The notes under the pieces: generated by a model
What the model saw: only the letters and a program-made list of their open reading frames with translations
What the model was told of the DNA's origin: nothing
Database searches by the model: none
In this document: one piece after another, positions 20,298 to 30,288 of the stretch
How positions within the stretch are numbered: the stretch's first letter is position 1
Layout: each line of letters begins with the position of its first letter
Position numbers and translations under genes: made by a program
Assembly: GCA_946411565.1 (NCBI GenBank)
Contig: CAMKEM010000003.1
Coordinates: 47,550-111,549, forward strand
Direction: 5' to 3'
Length of the DNA stretch: 64,000 bases
Source: an uncultured Prevotellaceae bacterium
GTDB lineage: Bacteria; Bacteroidota; Bacteroidia; Bacteroidales; Bacteroidaceae

Positions 20298-20340
20298 CTA
20301 TTGTTACATTTTAAGAATTTTTTATTAACTTTGCCCTTAC
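20298..20340 (+). promoter_or_regulatory. Bacteroidota promoter (TTG ... TTAACTTTGC) for the HTCS gene
   Basis: TTGTTACATTTTAAGAATTTTTTATTAACTTTGC. Confidence 0.6.
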
Positions 20341-20407
20341 ACAATGGGTCATGCAAGCTTTAATGGCTGATATGCACTTCTCATAATAACGACATAACTA
20401 CTAAATC

Positions 20408-23400
20408 ATGATGATAAACATTAACACTCTTTCCATTAGCCGAGAAAACGTATTGCGCAAAATGCAGCTTTACATATTGGCTATATTTCTTACATTTATT
20501 CTGCCTGTCAGTTCTACTGCACAGATTGGTACTTTGTTCAACTCCACCAAGAATCTGAGTAGTAGTTTTGTTCAGCATGTGTATCAGGACAGGCAAGGTT
20601 TCATCTGGGTTTCTACTGCCAATGGTCTTAATCGATATGATGGCTATACTTTTCAGACCTATACAGCTGACAATGGCCTTCCTATCGATTATATCACTTG
20701 TGTAATACAAGACAAGAGCAACCTTATATATGTAGGCTCTTCATCTGGCCTCTATGTCAAGCAGAAAGGTAAATTCATATGTGTCACAAACAAAGATACT
20801 GGTGAGGAACTCTCTGCATACATTAATTGCTTCTGCCTTGACCCCGATGGTAATATTGTCTTCAGTACCTCCGGACGCGGTATCTGGCAACTAACAGACA
20901 TTGACAAGGCTAAGAATATCATTGACGGCATTAACGAGTCTAAGTATGTCAAGGATATTCTGTTTGACCATAAGGGTATGCTATGGGCATCTGCCGACAA
21001 ATATGGTATTCTCTCGTACAGACATACAGGCAGCGGTGAAAACAAGAAATACATTCTTGCGAACAAATTCCCTGCTGGCGAGAATTCTCCATACTCATCA
21101 ATATGTATAGACAAAAGCGGTAACCTTTATCTTGGCTACCTGAAAGGCGGTGTATATGTAATGAACTCAAGCAGAAAGGGTTTTACACTCATTCCATCTA
21201 CAGGTAATATTACAGTATCGGCCCTCAAGGCGCGTGATGACGGCAATATCTATATTGGAACAAATGGTGACGGTGTAAAGGTTCTCAATCCTCGAAATGG
21301 AGAGATACGTCCTGCCCGTATTGCAAGTACCCAGCTTGATGTGAACAAAACAAAGGTGGGCTCTATTGCCATAGACCGTAATCAAAACCTCTGGTTGGGG
21401 CTATATCAGAAAGGTGTCTTCATGCAATCGCCAGTCAGGTCTCCTTTCCATTGTCTTGGAATTAACCAGCCATCTGGCAACCAGATTGGTCAGCAATGTG
21501 TCATGGCTGTATATCGCCAGAAAAACGGCACATTATGGATTGCTTGTGACCAGGACGGACTTTACGCGCTCGACTCCAACTATCAGCTTATTCGCCACTA
21601 TGCCCCTTCTTCAATAGGCGGAAACCGTAAGAGCGACGAGGTGCCAACCACCATCCTTACAATCACAGAAGACAACTCCGGCAGACTATGGGTAGGTTCT
21701 TATACGGATGGATGCGGATGGTTTGACCCTCAGACTGGCAAGTATCATCGTGCCTCATTCAGCTACGGCAATGCGCAGAGTGTATTTGATATCCGTACGG
21801 ACTATCTTGGCCGCCTATGGATCGGAACCCTCGGTGATGGTCTGAAGTGTTATGACATTGAGCATGACAAGCTTACGGAATACAAGCACGACTACAGGAG
21901 ATCCGACTGCCTCCATAACAACTACATTCTTGAGATGGGTATGAGCCCCGACAAGAAAATTCTTTATGTGGGTACATCAATAGGTCTGTCTTGTCTTGAT
22001 TTGCCTTCCAACAGTTGGACAAAGGTGTTCAAATCCAACAAGATTCTTGACCGTGAATCAATCACGGAAATCTGTCAGGTAAACAATGACGAGATCTGGA
22101 TAGGTACGGCCATAGGTCTATACAATTACAATCTGAAAAACCATGCATTACGCAAATATGGCACAAAGGACGGACTCCCCGACTGCCACGTTGCTGCTAT
22201 CGAGTCAGACAACCAGGGGATACTGTGGATAAGCACCTCCAATGGCTTATGCAGATTCAATCCAAAAGACGGCAGGACGAGGAATTTCTACGTTTCCGAC
22301 GGCCTTCAAGGCAACGAGTATAATTCCGGCGTGTCATTCCACGATCCTGATACCGACCTTCTCTTCTTTGGCGGTACGTTAGGTGTGTCATATTTCAATC
22401 CGCCAAAGAGCATTCCAGAGCCTGCAAAGCTCAAGGTGACCTTGACAGGTGTATTCCGTGGTAATGAGCGTGTACAGTCGTATATGAAATCAGGAAGCTA
22501 CGTTATTACCGATACGGCAATTGCATTTACCGATGTATTCGACTTCTCTCACGAAGACAACACGCTTGCGTTCACGTTTTCTACTCTTACATATTCAAAT
22601 ACTGAGCATATCAGTTTCGCATATAGCATCAATGGCGACAAGGAGGTTGTCCTCCCTGCCGGGGAGAACAGGATAACGCTGAGCCGAATGTCGCCAGGCG
22701 ACTATGACTTCCGTGTCGTAGCCATCAATAATGGTGTCCGCTCACAGGAGAAGACCTTCAGGGTGGTAATCCATAATCCTTGGTATTTCACACCACTTGC
22801 CAAGGTTATCTATTTACTGCTTGCATTAGCTGCCATCGGATGGTATATACGCTTGCAGCGCATACGAAACCGTGAACGTCTTCTCATTCAGGAGCATATT
22901 CACAAGGAAGAACTTAATGAGCAGAAGCTGCGTTTCTTCATTAATATCTCACATGAGATTCGCACCCCTATGACTCTCATCGTGACACCTTTGCTTCAAC
23001 TCATACGTGAGGACAGCGACCCTCACCATCAGTCTATCTATGAGATTATGAAGCGCAACGCAGAGCGAATACTACATCTTGTCAATCAGATTCTGGATCT
23101 CCGTAAGATTGACAAGGGACAGATGGTTATGCACATGCGTGAGACTGACCTCATATACTTTACTAACGACCTTATAAAGATATTCCAGCCACAGGCAACA
23201 AGCAAAAAGATAAGTATAGAGTTCGTACACGAGAACGACACATTACCTGTATGGATTGACACAAGTCACTTTGACAAGGTTATCATTAATCTCATGTCAA
23301 ATGCGATGAAATACACCCCTGTAGGCGGTACCGTGAGAGTTACTATCTCCTCCGACAGTCAGCAGGCAACTATTGTCGTCTTTGATAGCGGCGAGCAGAT

Positions 23401-24517
23401 TCCAGAGGATAGCCTGTCAAAGATCTTTGAACGTTTCTATCAGACTACATCCCTCACCAATCAGACAAAGACCGGCACAGGCGTAGGTCTCGACCTTACA
23501 CGTTCTCTCGTGCAACTCCACCACGGCAATATCATCGCACGTAACGTGGATGAAGGTGTTGAGTTCGTTGTCACAATTCCTATGGGATGCGAGCATCTCT
23601 CAAAGGAGGAACTTGCCTTGCACGAAGAGGAGAAAAAGGAGGATATGTCAAACCTCCTTGAACAGGAACTAAAGAACTCCGCAGAGGTAGAGACAAATGA
23701 GGAGGCAGTTGAGAACAGACAGACAAAAACGACAATCAGTAGCAGTTCAAGACGTCCGACAATAGTTATAGTAGAGGATGACGATGAAATACGCACATAT
23801 CTCATCGCAGAACTTGAATCTACATATCGTATCCTCAGTTTCAACAATGGTGCGGATGCTTTGCCTAATATCCTTCGCGAGATTCCAGCACTCGTCATCT
23901 CTGATGTCATGATGCCTCAGATGGACGGCAATACTCTCTGTGCAAGAATCAAGACAAACGTAAATACCAACCACGTTCCTGTGATATTGCTGACGGCAAA
24001 GACACGTGATGAAGACCGTCTGGAGAGCCTTGAGACAGGTGCTGACCTCTACTTTACCAAGCCTTTCAATATGGATATCCTTCGTCGAAGCATTGCCAAC
24101 CTCATTTCTTCACGCCGACTCATGGAGAACAAGTTCACTGGCAAGGAAGACCATAGCGAGCATATCGACGATATCGAGATTGAAAGTGCTGACGAGAAGC
24201 TTCTCAACCGTATTCTTGCCGTTGTGAATGCTAACCTCAGTAATAGCGACCTGAACATAGATATGATATGTACGGAAGTAGGTATCAGTCGTGTGCACCT
24301 GCATCGTAAGATGAAGGAACTCACTAACCAGACACCTCACGACTTCATCCGTAATCTTCGTCTCAAACAGGCTGCCCGTTTGCTTAGTCGTAAGGGACAG
24401 AATATCACCGAGGTTATGTACCGTTGTGGATTCAACAGCACTACCAGCTTCTCTACAATGTTCAAGAAGATGTATGGACTCTCACCAAGAGAGTATATGA
24501 AGGAACATGCGGAGTAA
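20408..24517 (+). CDS. Hybrid two-component system regulator (HTCS): periplasmic propeller, Y_Y_Y, HisKA, HATPase, REC, AraC HTH
   Basis: GFIWVSTANGLNRYDG-type repeats, FFINISHEIRTPMTLIVTPL, TGVGLDLTRSLVQLHHG, VISDVMMPQMDG, C-terminal SPREYMKEH. Confidence 0.97.
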   Translation: MMININTLSISRENVLRKMQLYILAIFLTFILPVSSTAQIGTLFNSTKNLSSSFVQHVYQDRQGFIWVSTANGLNRYDGYTFQTYTADNGLPIDYITCVIQDKSNLIYVGSSSGLYVKQKGKFICVTNKDTGEELSAYINCFCLDPDGNIVFSTSGRGIWQLTDIDKAKNIIDGINESKYVKDILFDHKGMLWASADKYGILSYRHTGSGENKKYILANKFPAGENSPYSSICIDKSGNLYLGYLKGGVYVMNSSRKGFTLIPSTGNITVSALKARDDGNIYIGTNGDGVKVLNPRNGEIRPARIASTQLDVNKTKVGSIAIDRNQNLWLGLYQKGVFMQSPVRSPFHCLGINQPSGNQIGQQCVMAVYRQKNGTLWIACDQDGLYALDSNYQLIRHYAPSSIGGNRKSDEVPTTILTITEDNSGRLWVGSYTDGCGWFDPQTGKYHRASFSYGNAQSVFDIRTDYLGRLWIGTLGDGLKCYDIEHDKLTEYKHDYRRSDCLHNNYILEMGMSPDKKILYVGTSIGLSCLDLPSNSWTKVFKSNKILDRESITEICQVNNDEIWIGTAIGLYNYNLKNHALRKYGTKDGLPDCHVAAIESDNQGILWISTSNGLCRFNPKDGRTRNFYVSDGLQGNEYNSGVSFHDPDTDLLFFGGTLGVSYFNPPKSIPEPAKLKVTLTGVFRGNERVQSYMKSGSYVITDTAIAFTDVFDFSHEDNTLAFTFSTLTYSNTEHISFAYSINGDKEVVLPAGENRITLSRMSPGDYDFRVVAINNGVRSQEKTFRVVIHNPWYFTPLAKVIYLLLALAAIGWYIRLQRIRNRERLLIQEHIHKEELNEQKLRFFINISHEIRTPMTLIVTPLLQLIREDSDPHHQSIYEIMKRNAERILHLVNQILDLRKIDKGQMVMHMRETDLIYFTNDLIKIFQPQATSKKISIEFVHENDTLPVWIDTSHFDKVIINLMSNAMKYTPVGGTVRVTISSDSQQATIVVFDSGEQIPEDSLSKIFERFYQTTSLTNQTKTGTGVGLDLTRSLVQLHHGNIIARNVDEGVEFVVTIPMGCEHLSKEELALHEEEKKEDMSNLLEQELKNSAEVETNEEAVENRQTKTTISSSSRRPTIVIVEDDDEIRTYLIAELESTYRILSFNNGADALPNILREIPALVISDVMMPQMDGNTLCARIKTNVNTNHVPVILLTAKTRDEDRLESLETGADLYFTKPFNMDILRRSIANLISSRRLMENKFTGKEDHSEHIDDIEIESADEKLLNRILAVVNANLSNSDLNIDMICTEVGISRVHLHRKMKELTNQTPHDFIRNLRLKQAARLLSRKGQNITEVMYRCGFNSTTSFSTMFKKMYGLSPREYMKEHAE

Positions 24518-24520
24518 CGA

Positions 24521-24697
24521 CCTCTTTCCCGCCCTTCGGGCACCCTTTCCCCGTGAAGTGGCAAGGGGAAAGTTACAATAAATCCCTAATATGTTCGTTA
24601 TATAGCTATATAATTATAGCTCCCCCCGTTAACTGCTGTACTAACTTTCCCCTTGCCCCTTCACGGGGAAAGGGTGCCCGAAGGGCAGGAAAGGGGT
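24521..24697. repeat. Paired family A palindromes as an inverted repeat after the HTCS gene
   Basis: ctttcccgcccttcgggcaccctttccccgtgaagtggcaaggggaaagtt versus aactttccccttgccccttcacggggaaagggtgcccgaagggcaggaaagg. Confidence 0.9.
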
Positions 24698-24709
24698 TAT
24701 TGTTCTCTT

Positions 24710-25117
24710 ATGAATTTATCCGACTGCAAGATAATTGAGCTTCCAAAGGAGGAAGACCCACGCGGAAGCCTTACATATATCTATGAGAATGTGCAAGTAC
24801 CATTCCCTATCAAGCGTGTATTCTACATCTATGATGTACCTGCGGGTAAAGATCGTGGAGCACACGCCCATAAGGAATGCTGGCAATTCATCATAGCTGC
24901 ATCTGGCGCTTTGGAGGTCTATCTGAGTGACGGAAAGGAAGAAAAGACCGTCACACTAAACAGACCATTCCAAGGACTTCTTGTCCCACCAGGTATTTGG
25001 GCACACGAACAGGAGTTTACCACAGGTGCCCTTTGTCTTGTACTTGCCAGTCATTCATACTCAGAAGACGATTATATCCGTGACTATGATAAGTATCTGC
25101 AGATATACGCAAAATAA
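24710..25117 (+). CDS. FdtA/WxcM-type cupin (dTDP-sugar 3,4-ketoisomerase family)
   Basis: MNLSDCKIIELPKEEDPRGSLTYIYE ... AHAHKECWQFIIAASG; start moved downstream because the ORF upstream lies in the palindromic repeat. Confidence 0.8.
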   Translation: MNLSDCKIIELPKEEDPRGSLTYIYENVQVPFPIKRVFYIYDVPAGKDRGAHAHKECWQFIIAASGALEVYLSDGKEEKTVTLNRPFQGLLVPPGIWAHEQEFTTGALCLVLASHSYSEDDYIRDYDKYLQIYAK

Positions 25118-26126
25118 ACATTCCGAATGGGATGAATTCGTTAAGGTGTCGAAAAACGGCACCTTCCTTTTTCTGCGTGCATATATGGATTATCATTGCG
25201 ACCGTTTTCACGATCACTCGCTGATGTACTATAATGAGAAAGGTAGGCTCATTGCGGTACTTCCAGCTAATGGACCCTCTAAATCCCCCTGCATAGGGGG
25301 ACTTCCTTCGCACTATGGCACTCCCCCTATGCAGGGGGAGCGGGGAGAGGGTCTTATTCTTCATTCCCACCAAGGTCTTACCTATGGTGGCTTTGTCCTG
25401 TCTCCAAGTGTCCATATTTCAGAGGTTGGGAAGCTGTTTGAGCAGACAATATCCTATCTAAAAGAAAACGGTTTTGGCGAGTGGCGTTACAAGCAGATAC
25501 CATATCTTTATCATCTCATACCATCACAGGAAGAAGACTATTGGCTATGGCGATATAATGCCGTAGAAGTGGCTTGTAATATGATGACTGTGATAGATTT
25601 TAATAGTATCATAAATGACGTTTCGTCATCACGCAAGCGAACATATTTCAATAAACTTAAGCGACAAGGCTATACCGTAGTAATGGATGCAGAAATAAAT
25701 GATTTCTGGCCAATACTTGAGGATAACCTCATGGAGCGTTTTGGTTCGCATCCTATTCATAGCCTATCAGAAATATTATTGCTTAAGCAAAGATTTCCAG
25801 AAAATATTGTATGCTGTACAGTTAAGGATCCTAATGGAACTACCATTGCTGGTACTCTGCTTTTTTTTACTCAGCAGGTAGTTCGAACACAGTATATTTC
25901 TGCTTCTCATGAGGGTAAACGTTGTAATGCCCTCGACTATCTAATGCTCTCTCTTATTGGGCATTATCGAAATAATCCGCAATATCGCTATTTCGAGTTT
26001 GGTACAAGTATGGCAGAAGACGGAATTAATCTCAATGAAGGACTTATTCTGCAAAAGGAGAACTTTGGTGGAAGAGCTGTTGCTTGTAAGACATATTCTA
26101 TCAATATTGCAGAATCTATACTATAA
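25086..26126 (+). CDS. GNAT/FemAB-like N-acyltransferase (FdtC-like), with an in-frame palindromic insert
   Basis: ALPAN...SHQGLTYGGFVL, RTYFNKLKRQGYTV, YFEFGTSMAEDGINLNEGLILQKENFGGRAV; start chosen at 25086. Confidence 0.75.
   Translation: MISICRYTQNKHSEWDEFVKVSKNGTFLFLRAYMDYHCDRFHDHSLMYYNEKGRLIAVLPANGPSKSPCIGGLPSHYGTPPMQGERGEGLILHSHQGLTYGGFVLSPSVHISEVGKLFEQTISYLKENGFGEWRYKQIPYLYHLIPSQEEDYWLWRYNAVEVACNMMTVIDFNSIINDVSSSRKRTYFNKLKRQGYTVVMDAEINDFWPILEDNLMERFGSHPIHSLSEILLLKQRFPENIVCCTVKDPNGTTIAGTLLFFTQQVVRTQYISASHEGKRCNALDYLMLSLIGHYRNNPQYRYFEFGTSMAEDGINLNEGLILQKENFGGRAVACKTYSINIAESIL
25273..25353. repeat. 81-bp family D palindromic element inside the GNAT-like CDS
   Basis: gaccctctaaatccccctgcatagggggacttcc...ctccccctatgcagggggagcggggagagggtc; close relative at 37199-37280. 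Confidence 0.95.
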
Positions 26127-26154
26127 ATGTGAATTTGATGAAATTCAAAATAAA

Positions 26155-26434
26155 TGCATCTCCGATGCTGAACTGACAACAATTCTTCGCAAGACTCAGG
26201 CGCTACGCGGAGTTCCAATCTTAATCCAAAAATAAATTGGGCTTGCGCCCTAAGATGTTTTTAGAAAGTAAATTATAAGAAAATTAAATCAGTAAATTAA
26301 TTTACTGATAAAATTTATTCCTAATTTACTTTCCAAATATATTCGCGTAAGCGAGCCTTTCTTATTGAATTAAGATTGGTAAGATTGGGACTCTGCGTAG
26401 CGCCTGAGCCTTGCGAAGAATGATTGTCAGTTAA
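26155..26434. repeat. Long imperfect inverted repeat; its left end recurs at the window end
   Basis: gaactgacaacaattcttcgcaagactcaggcgctacgcggagttccaatctta versus revcomp of taagattgggactctgcgtagcgcctgagccttgcgaagaatgattgtcagtt; gcatctccgatgctgaactgacaa recurs at 63976-63999. Confidence 0.85.
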
Positions 26435-26510
26435 AAGCAGTTTGCTGCTTGCTATAAAAATCGTCTAATTCACGTTAAAAATTCATTTGCATTTAGGCTC
26501 CCTTTCAAGT

Positions 26511-26632
26511 CTTATGTAGCTCTTATGTGGTTCTTATGCAGTTCTTATGTGAATCTTATTTAACTCTTATTTTCCTCCCATTTCTGGAAACGGACTTGGA
26601 ACGGTTTTGAAACGGACTTGGAACGGAGGTAT
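26511..26632. repeat. 11-bp periodic arrays: (CTTATGTNNNN)x6, spacer, (AACGGNNNNNN)x4
   Basis: CTTAT at 26511, 26522, 26533, 26544, 26555, 26566; AACGG at 26589, 26600, 26611, 26622. Confidence 0.95.
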
Positions 26633-26824
26633 GATTATGGCATAAAAGGCTACAAGGTTTTTGAAAAATAAAGGCTTTTAGGTCTTGTAACCATTAGTTT
26701 GACGAGTTTGTTGGGAAAGGGTTTAATTTTACTTTGTAAAAACATAGTTGAGTTCGTAATGTTAATTGAACAAAAATGCAAGAATTAACCTATTTTAACT
26801 TAAAAAAAGCGATAATAATATAAA

Positions 26825-26845
26825 AAAAATGTATCTTTGCCCCTA
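26825..26845 (+). promoter_or_regulatory. Promoter -7 (TATCTTTGC) for the SusC/SusD locus, leader about 150 nt
   Basis: aaaaaatgtatctttgcccc. Confidence 0.6.
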
Positions 26846-26991
26846 AATTGCGAAATGTGTACTCTTGTGAGTCGTTTTGCATGGACGGGAATCATCCAAA
26901 TCAAAGTGATATGTAGTGGTAACTGCAATGAAACTTATTTATCTTTGTAATCATAAATCATTAGTAACAAACAACTAACAAAGCAAAATAT

Positions 26992-29900
26992 ATGTCTCAA
27001 AAAATCAAAAACGTACGCTATGCGCTCGTTGCTATATTGCTGTTTGTATGTGCAGCAGTACAAGCACAAACTGTGAAAGGTGTCGTTAAGGACGCTACAG
27101 GCGAAACGGTTATCGGTGCGACTGTACAGGAACAGGGTGTCCAGAATGGTGTTGTTACTGACATCGATGGAAATTTCACAATCACTCTTAAGGGTAAGAG
27201 CCACAAGCTCAACGTGTCATTCATTGGTATGAAGGCACAGACAGTTGACGTAAAGGGACAGTCAAATGTCACAGTTGTGCTTATGGATGACAACAACACT
27301 CTTGAGGATCTTGTTGTAATTGGTTACGGTACTATGAAGAAGAAGGATCTTACAGGTCCTATTGCAACAGTCGGCAGCAAAACTCTTGAGGCTGTACCTG
27401 TTTCTTCTGTATCAGAGGCACTTACAGGTAAGTTGGCTGGCGTGCAGGTAACCACGACTGAAGGTTCACCAGATGCAGCAGTTAAGATTCGTGTTCGTGG
27501 TGGTGGTTCAATAACACAGTCTAATGAACCTCTTTTCATTGTTGATGGTTTCCCTGTAGAGAGCATAAACGATATTCCTGCTTCTGACATCGAGGACATG
27601 ACCGTGTTGAAGGATGCTTCTTCATCTGCTATCTATGGTTCTCGTGGTGCTAACGGTGTAATCCTTATTACCACAAAGAGTGGTAAGGCAGGTAAGATAA
27701 ATGTTTCTTACAATGCTTATTATAGCTGGAAGAATCTTGCCAAGAAGACAGAAGTTCTTGATGCTTACGACTATGTTAAGTGGCAGTATGAGCTTGCTCT
27801 TCTGAGAAATCAGGGAAATCTTGAAAAGATGACTGACTACACAGATTACTTTGGCAACTATCAGGACATGGATCTCTATAAGAACATTGAGACCAATGAC
27901 TGGCAGGATATCATGTTTGGACGTACAGGTACAACATTCAATCAGAACGTAAACGTAACTGGTGGTAGTGATGATGTGAAGTTTGTGTTCAGCTATGCGC
28001 ACGTGAATGATAAGGGTATCCAGATAGGTTCTTCATTTAAGCGTGATAACTTCAACTTGAAGTTGAATACAAAGCCAAGCAAGACTACAACTCTTGATCT
28101 TCAGGCTCGTTATGCAGATACTGATGTAAAAGGTGCTGGTTCTAACGATCCAACAAGTGTTTATGATTCAGATAAGCGTCTGAGATATACAATTCTTTAC
28201 CCAATTTTCCCAATCAATCTCAGCACAACAGCAGGTGCAGCTGACGATGACCTTGGCAACCTCTATAACCCAGTGGTGGCTCAGAAAGATAATGACAGAA
28301 AAAAGACACGTAAGAACCTGAATCTTTCTGGCGCTTTCGGTTGGGAAATTGCTAAGAACTTGAGACTTAAGACGGAACTTGGCTATGATGAATATTCTCA
28401 GTATGAGCAGCGTTATTGGGGTACAACTGCATATTATGTAAGGAATGTACCAGCTGCAGATAATCAGGGTAAACCTGCTATTCGTAATGTTGACACAAAG
28501 CGTCACACGTTCCGTAATACAAATACTATTAACTATGATTTTAAGGGACTTTTCGGTACAAATAGTGCACATGCCCTCAATATCATGCTTGGTCATGAGT
28601 ACATTATAACAAAGGAGCATGAAATAACCAATGAGGTTCATGGATTCCCTATTGACTATGATGCAGAGACAGCTTGGAAACTTACGCTTTCAGGCAAGCC
28701 TTATAGTATTAGTGATTACTACAAGGCAGATGACAAGCTACTTTCTTACTTTGGTCGTTTTAACTATAACTACAAAGATAAGTATCTTTTCAATGCTACA
28801 ATGCGTGCTGATGGTTCTTCTAAATTCCTTGACGAAAACCATTGGGGATATTTCCCGTCAGCAGCTATTGCTTGGCGTATTTCTTCAGAGAATTTCATGA
28901 AGGGCGCAGAGAAATGGCTTGATGATATGAAACTTCGTTTATCTTATGGTTCAACTGGTAATAATGGTATTCCTGTTGATCAGCTTATTCAGTCATACGA
29001 AGTAAAAACTACATCATGGGTAAATGGTCTTGATCAGTTCGTTGCACCTAAGAAGACAATGGCAAACAGGACTCTTCAGTGGGAAACTACAGTTACACGT
29101 AACTTAGGTCTTGACGTTACTCTTTTCCGTAGCAAGTTGTCTCTTACTTTGGATGCTTATATTAATTCAATAAGTAACCTTCTTATGTTGTATCCAATCT
29201 CTGGTGTTGGCTATGATGATCAGTATCGTAATCAAAGCGAAACAGAGACTAAGGGCCTTGAGGCAACAGTGGTTTGGCATATAGTTAATCAGAAGGATTG
29301 GGGCCTTGATTTTAATGCAAATGTAAGTTTCGACAAGACTACGCTCAAGAAGTTTGATGGTAATGCTATGGGATGGGCTTCTGGTTGGGCTTCAACAGAG
29401 ATAGGTAACGACTATAGAATAGCCTTGGATCATGAACTTGGTGAGATTATTGGTTACAAGAATCTTGGTCGCTACGAGGTTGATGATTTCGTTGGTTATA
29501 ATGAGAAGACAAAAAGCTGGACTCTTAAGGATGGTGTAGTTGATGGAACACCTATTCTTGGTGATATTCGTCCTGGTACAATGAAGATTGCATCTACAAC
29601 TCAGCACTGGGACGAAGCTCAGAATGCTTGGGTATGGAATTCTACTGGTGAAACTACTGATGCAAACGGAAATAAAGCTGATGGCTCTATTACAGAGGAT
29701 GACAAGACAGAATTAGGTGTTGTTGCTCCTGTTGCAAGTGGCGGTTTCGGTATCAGTGCTCGTGCGTATGGTTTCGACCTTAGTGCAAACTTTAACTATA
29801 GCATTGGCAACAAGGTTTATAATGCCAACAAGATAGAGTTTACCTCAACATCTAAATATAGTTATCGTAGTATGTCATCCGAGATGGCAGACGGCAAGCG

Positions 29901-30276
29901 TTGGACTAACCTCAACGCTGATGGTACCCTCTGTAATGATCCTGAGCAGTTGAAAGCAATGAATGCTAATACAACTATGTGGAGCCCATTGATGAGCCGT
30001 TTCGTTCTTACAGATTGGGCTGTTGAGGATGGTTCATTCCTCCGTCTGAATACTTTGACTTTGGGTTATACTCTTCCAAAGAAGCTGACAATGAAGGCGC
30101 ATATCTCAAATCTGCGTTTTTATGCAACAGCATATAATGTATTCTTATTGACTAATTATACAGGTTCAGATCCTGAGGTTGATTGTGTTCGCAAAAACAC
30201 CCTAACTCCTTGTATCGACTATTCTGCTTATCCACGTAGCCGTTCATTTGTATTTGGTCTTAACTTGAACTTCTAA
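26992..30276 (+). CDS. susC-like: SusC/RagA TonB-dependent transporter
   Basis: TVKGVVKDATGETVIGATVQEQG; plug DMTVLKDASSSAIYGSRGANGVILITTKSG. Confidence 0.97.
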   Translation: MSQKIKNVRYALVAILLFVCAAVQAQTVKGVVKDATGETVIGATVQEQGVQNGVVTDIDGNFTITLKGKSHKLNVSFIGMKAQTVDVKGQSNVTVVLMDDNNTLEDLVVIGYGTMKKKDLTGPIATVGSKTLEAVPVSSVSEALTGKLAGVQVTTTEGSPDAAVKIRVRGGGSITQSNEPLFIVDGFPVESINDIPASDIEDMTVLKDASSSAIYGSRGANGVILITTKSGKAGKINVSYNAYYSWKNLAKKTEVLDAYDYVKWQYELALLRNQGNLEKMTDYTDYFGNYQDMDLYKNIETNDWQDIMFGRTGTTFNQNVNVTGGSDDVKFVFSYAHVNDKGIQIGSSFKRDNFNLKLNTKPSKTTTLDLQARYADTDVKGAGSNDPTSVYDSDKRLRYTILYPIFPINLSTTAGAADDDLGNLYNPVVAQKDNDRKKTRKNLNLSGAFGWEIAKNLRLKTELGYDEYSQYEQRYWGTTAYYVRNVPAADNQGKPAIRNVDTKRHTFRNTNTINYDFKGLFGTNSAHALNIMLGHEYIITKEHEITNEVHGFPIDYDAETAWKLTLSGKPYSISDYYKADDKLLSYFGRFNYNYKDKYLFNATMRADGSSKFLDENHWGYFPSAAIAWRISSENFMKGAEKWLDDMKLRLSYGSTGNNGIPVDQLIQSYEVKTTSWVNGLDQFVAPKKTMANRTLQWETTVTRNLGLDVTLFRSKLSLTLDAYINSISNLLMLYPISGVGYDDQYRNQSETETKGLEATVVWHIVNQKDWGLDFNANVSFDKTTLKKFDGNAMGWASGWASTEIGNDYRIALDHELGEIIGYKNLGRYEVDDFVGYNEKTKSWTLKDGVVDGTPILGDIRPGTMKIASTTQHWDEAQNAWVWNSTGETTDANGNKADGSITEDDKTELGVVAPVASGGFGISARAYGFDLSANFNYSIGNKVYNANKIEFTSTSKYSYRSMSSEMADGKRWTNLNADGTLCNDPEQLKAMNANTTMWSPLMSRFVLTDWAVEDGSFLRLNTLTLGYTLPKKLTMKAHISNLRFYATAYNVFLLTNYTGSDPEVDCVRKNTLTPCIDYSAYPRSRSFVFGLNLNF

Positions 30277-30288
30277 AAGCATTGTAAA

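Noticed and set aside
24653-24709. N-terminal extension of the FdtA-like ORF (MPLHGERVPEGQERGYCSL)
   Set aside because: Encoded by the intergenic palindrome; the homologous protein starts at MNLSDCK.
26511-26632. CRISPR or direct-repeat retron structure
   Set aside because: Unit is 11 bp with no unique spacers; no reverse transcriptase or cas gene in the window.
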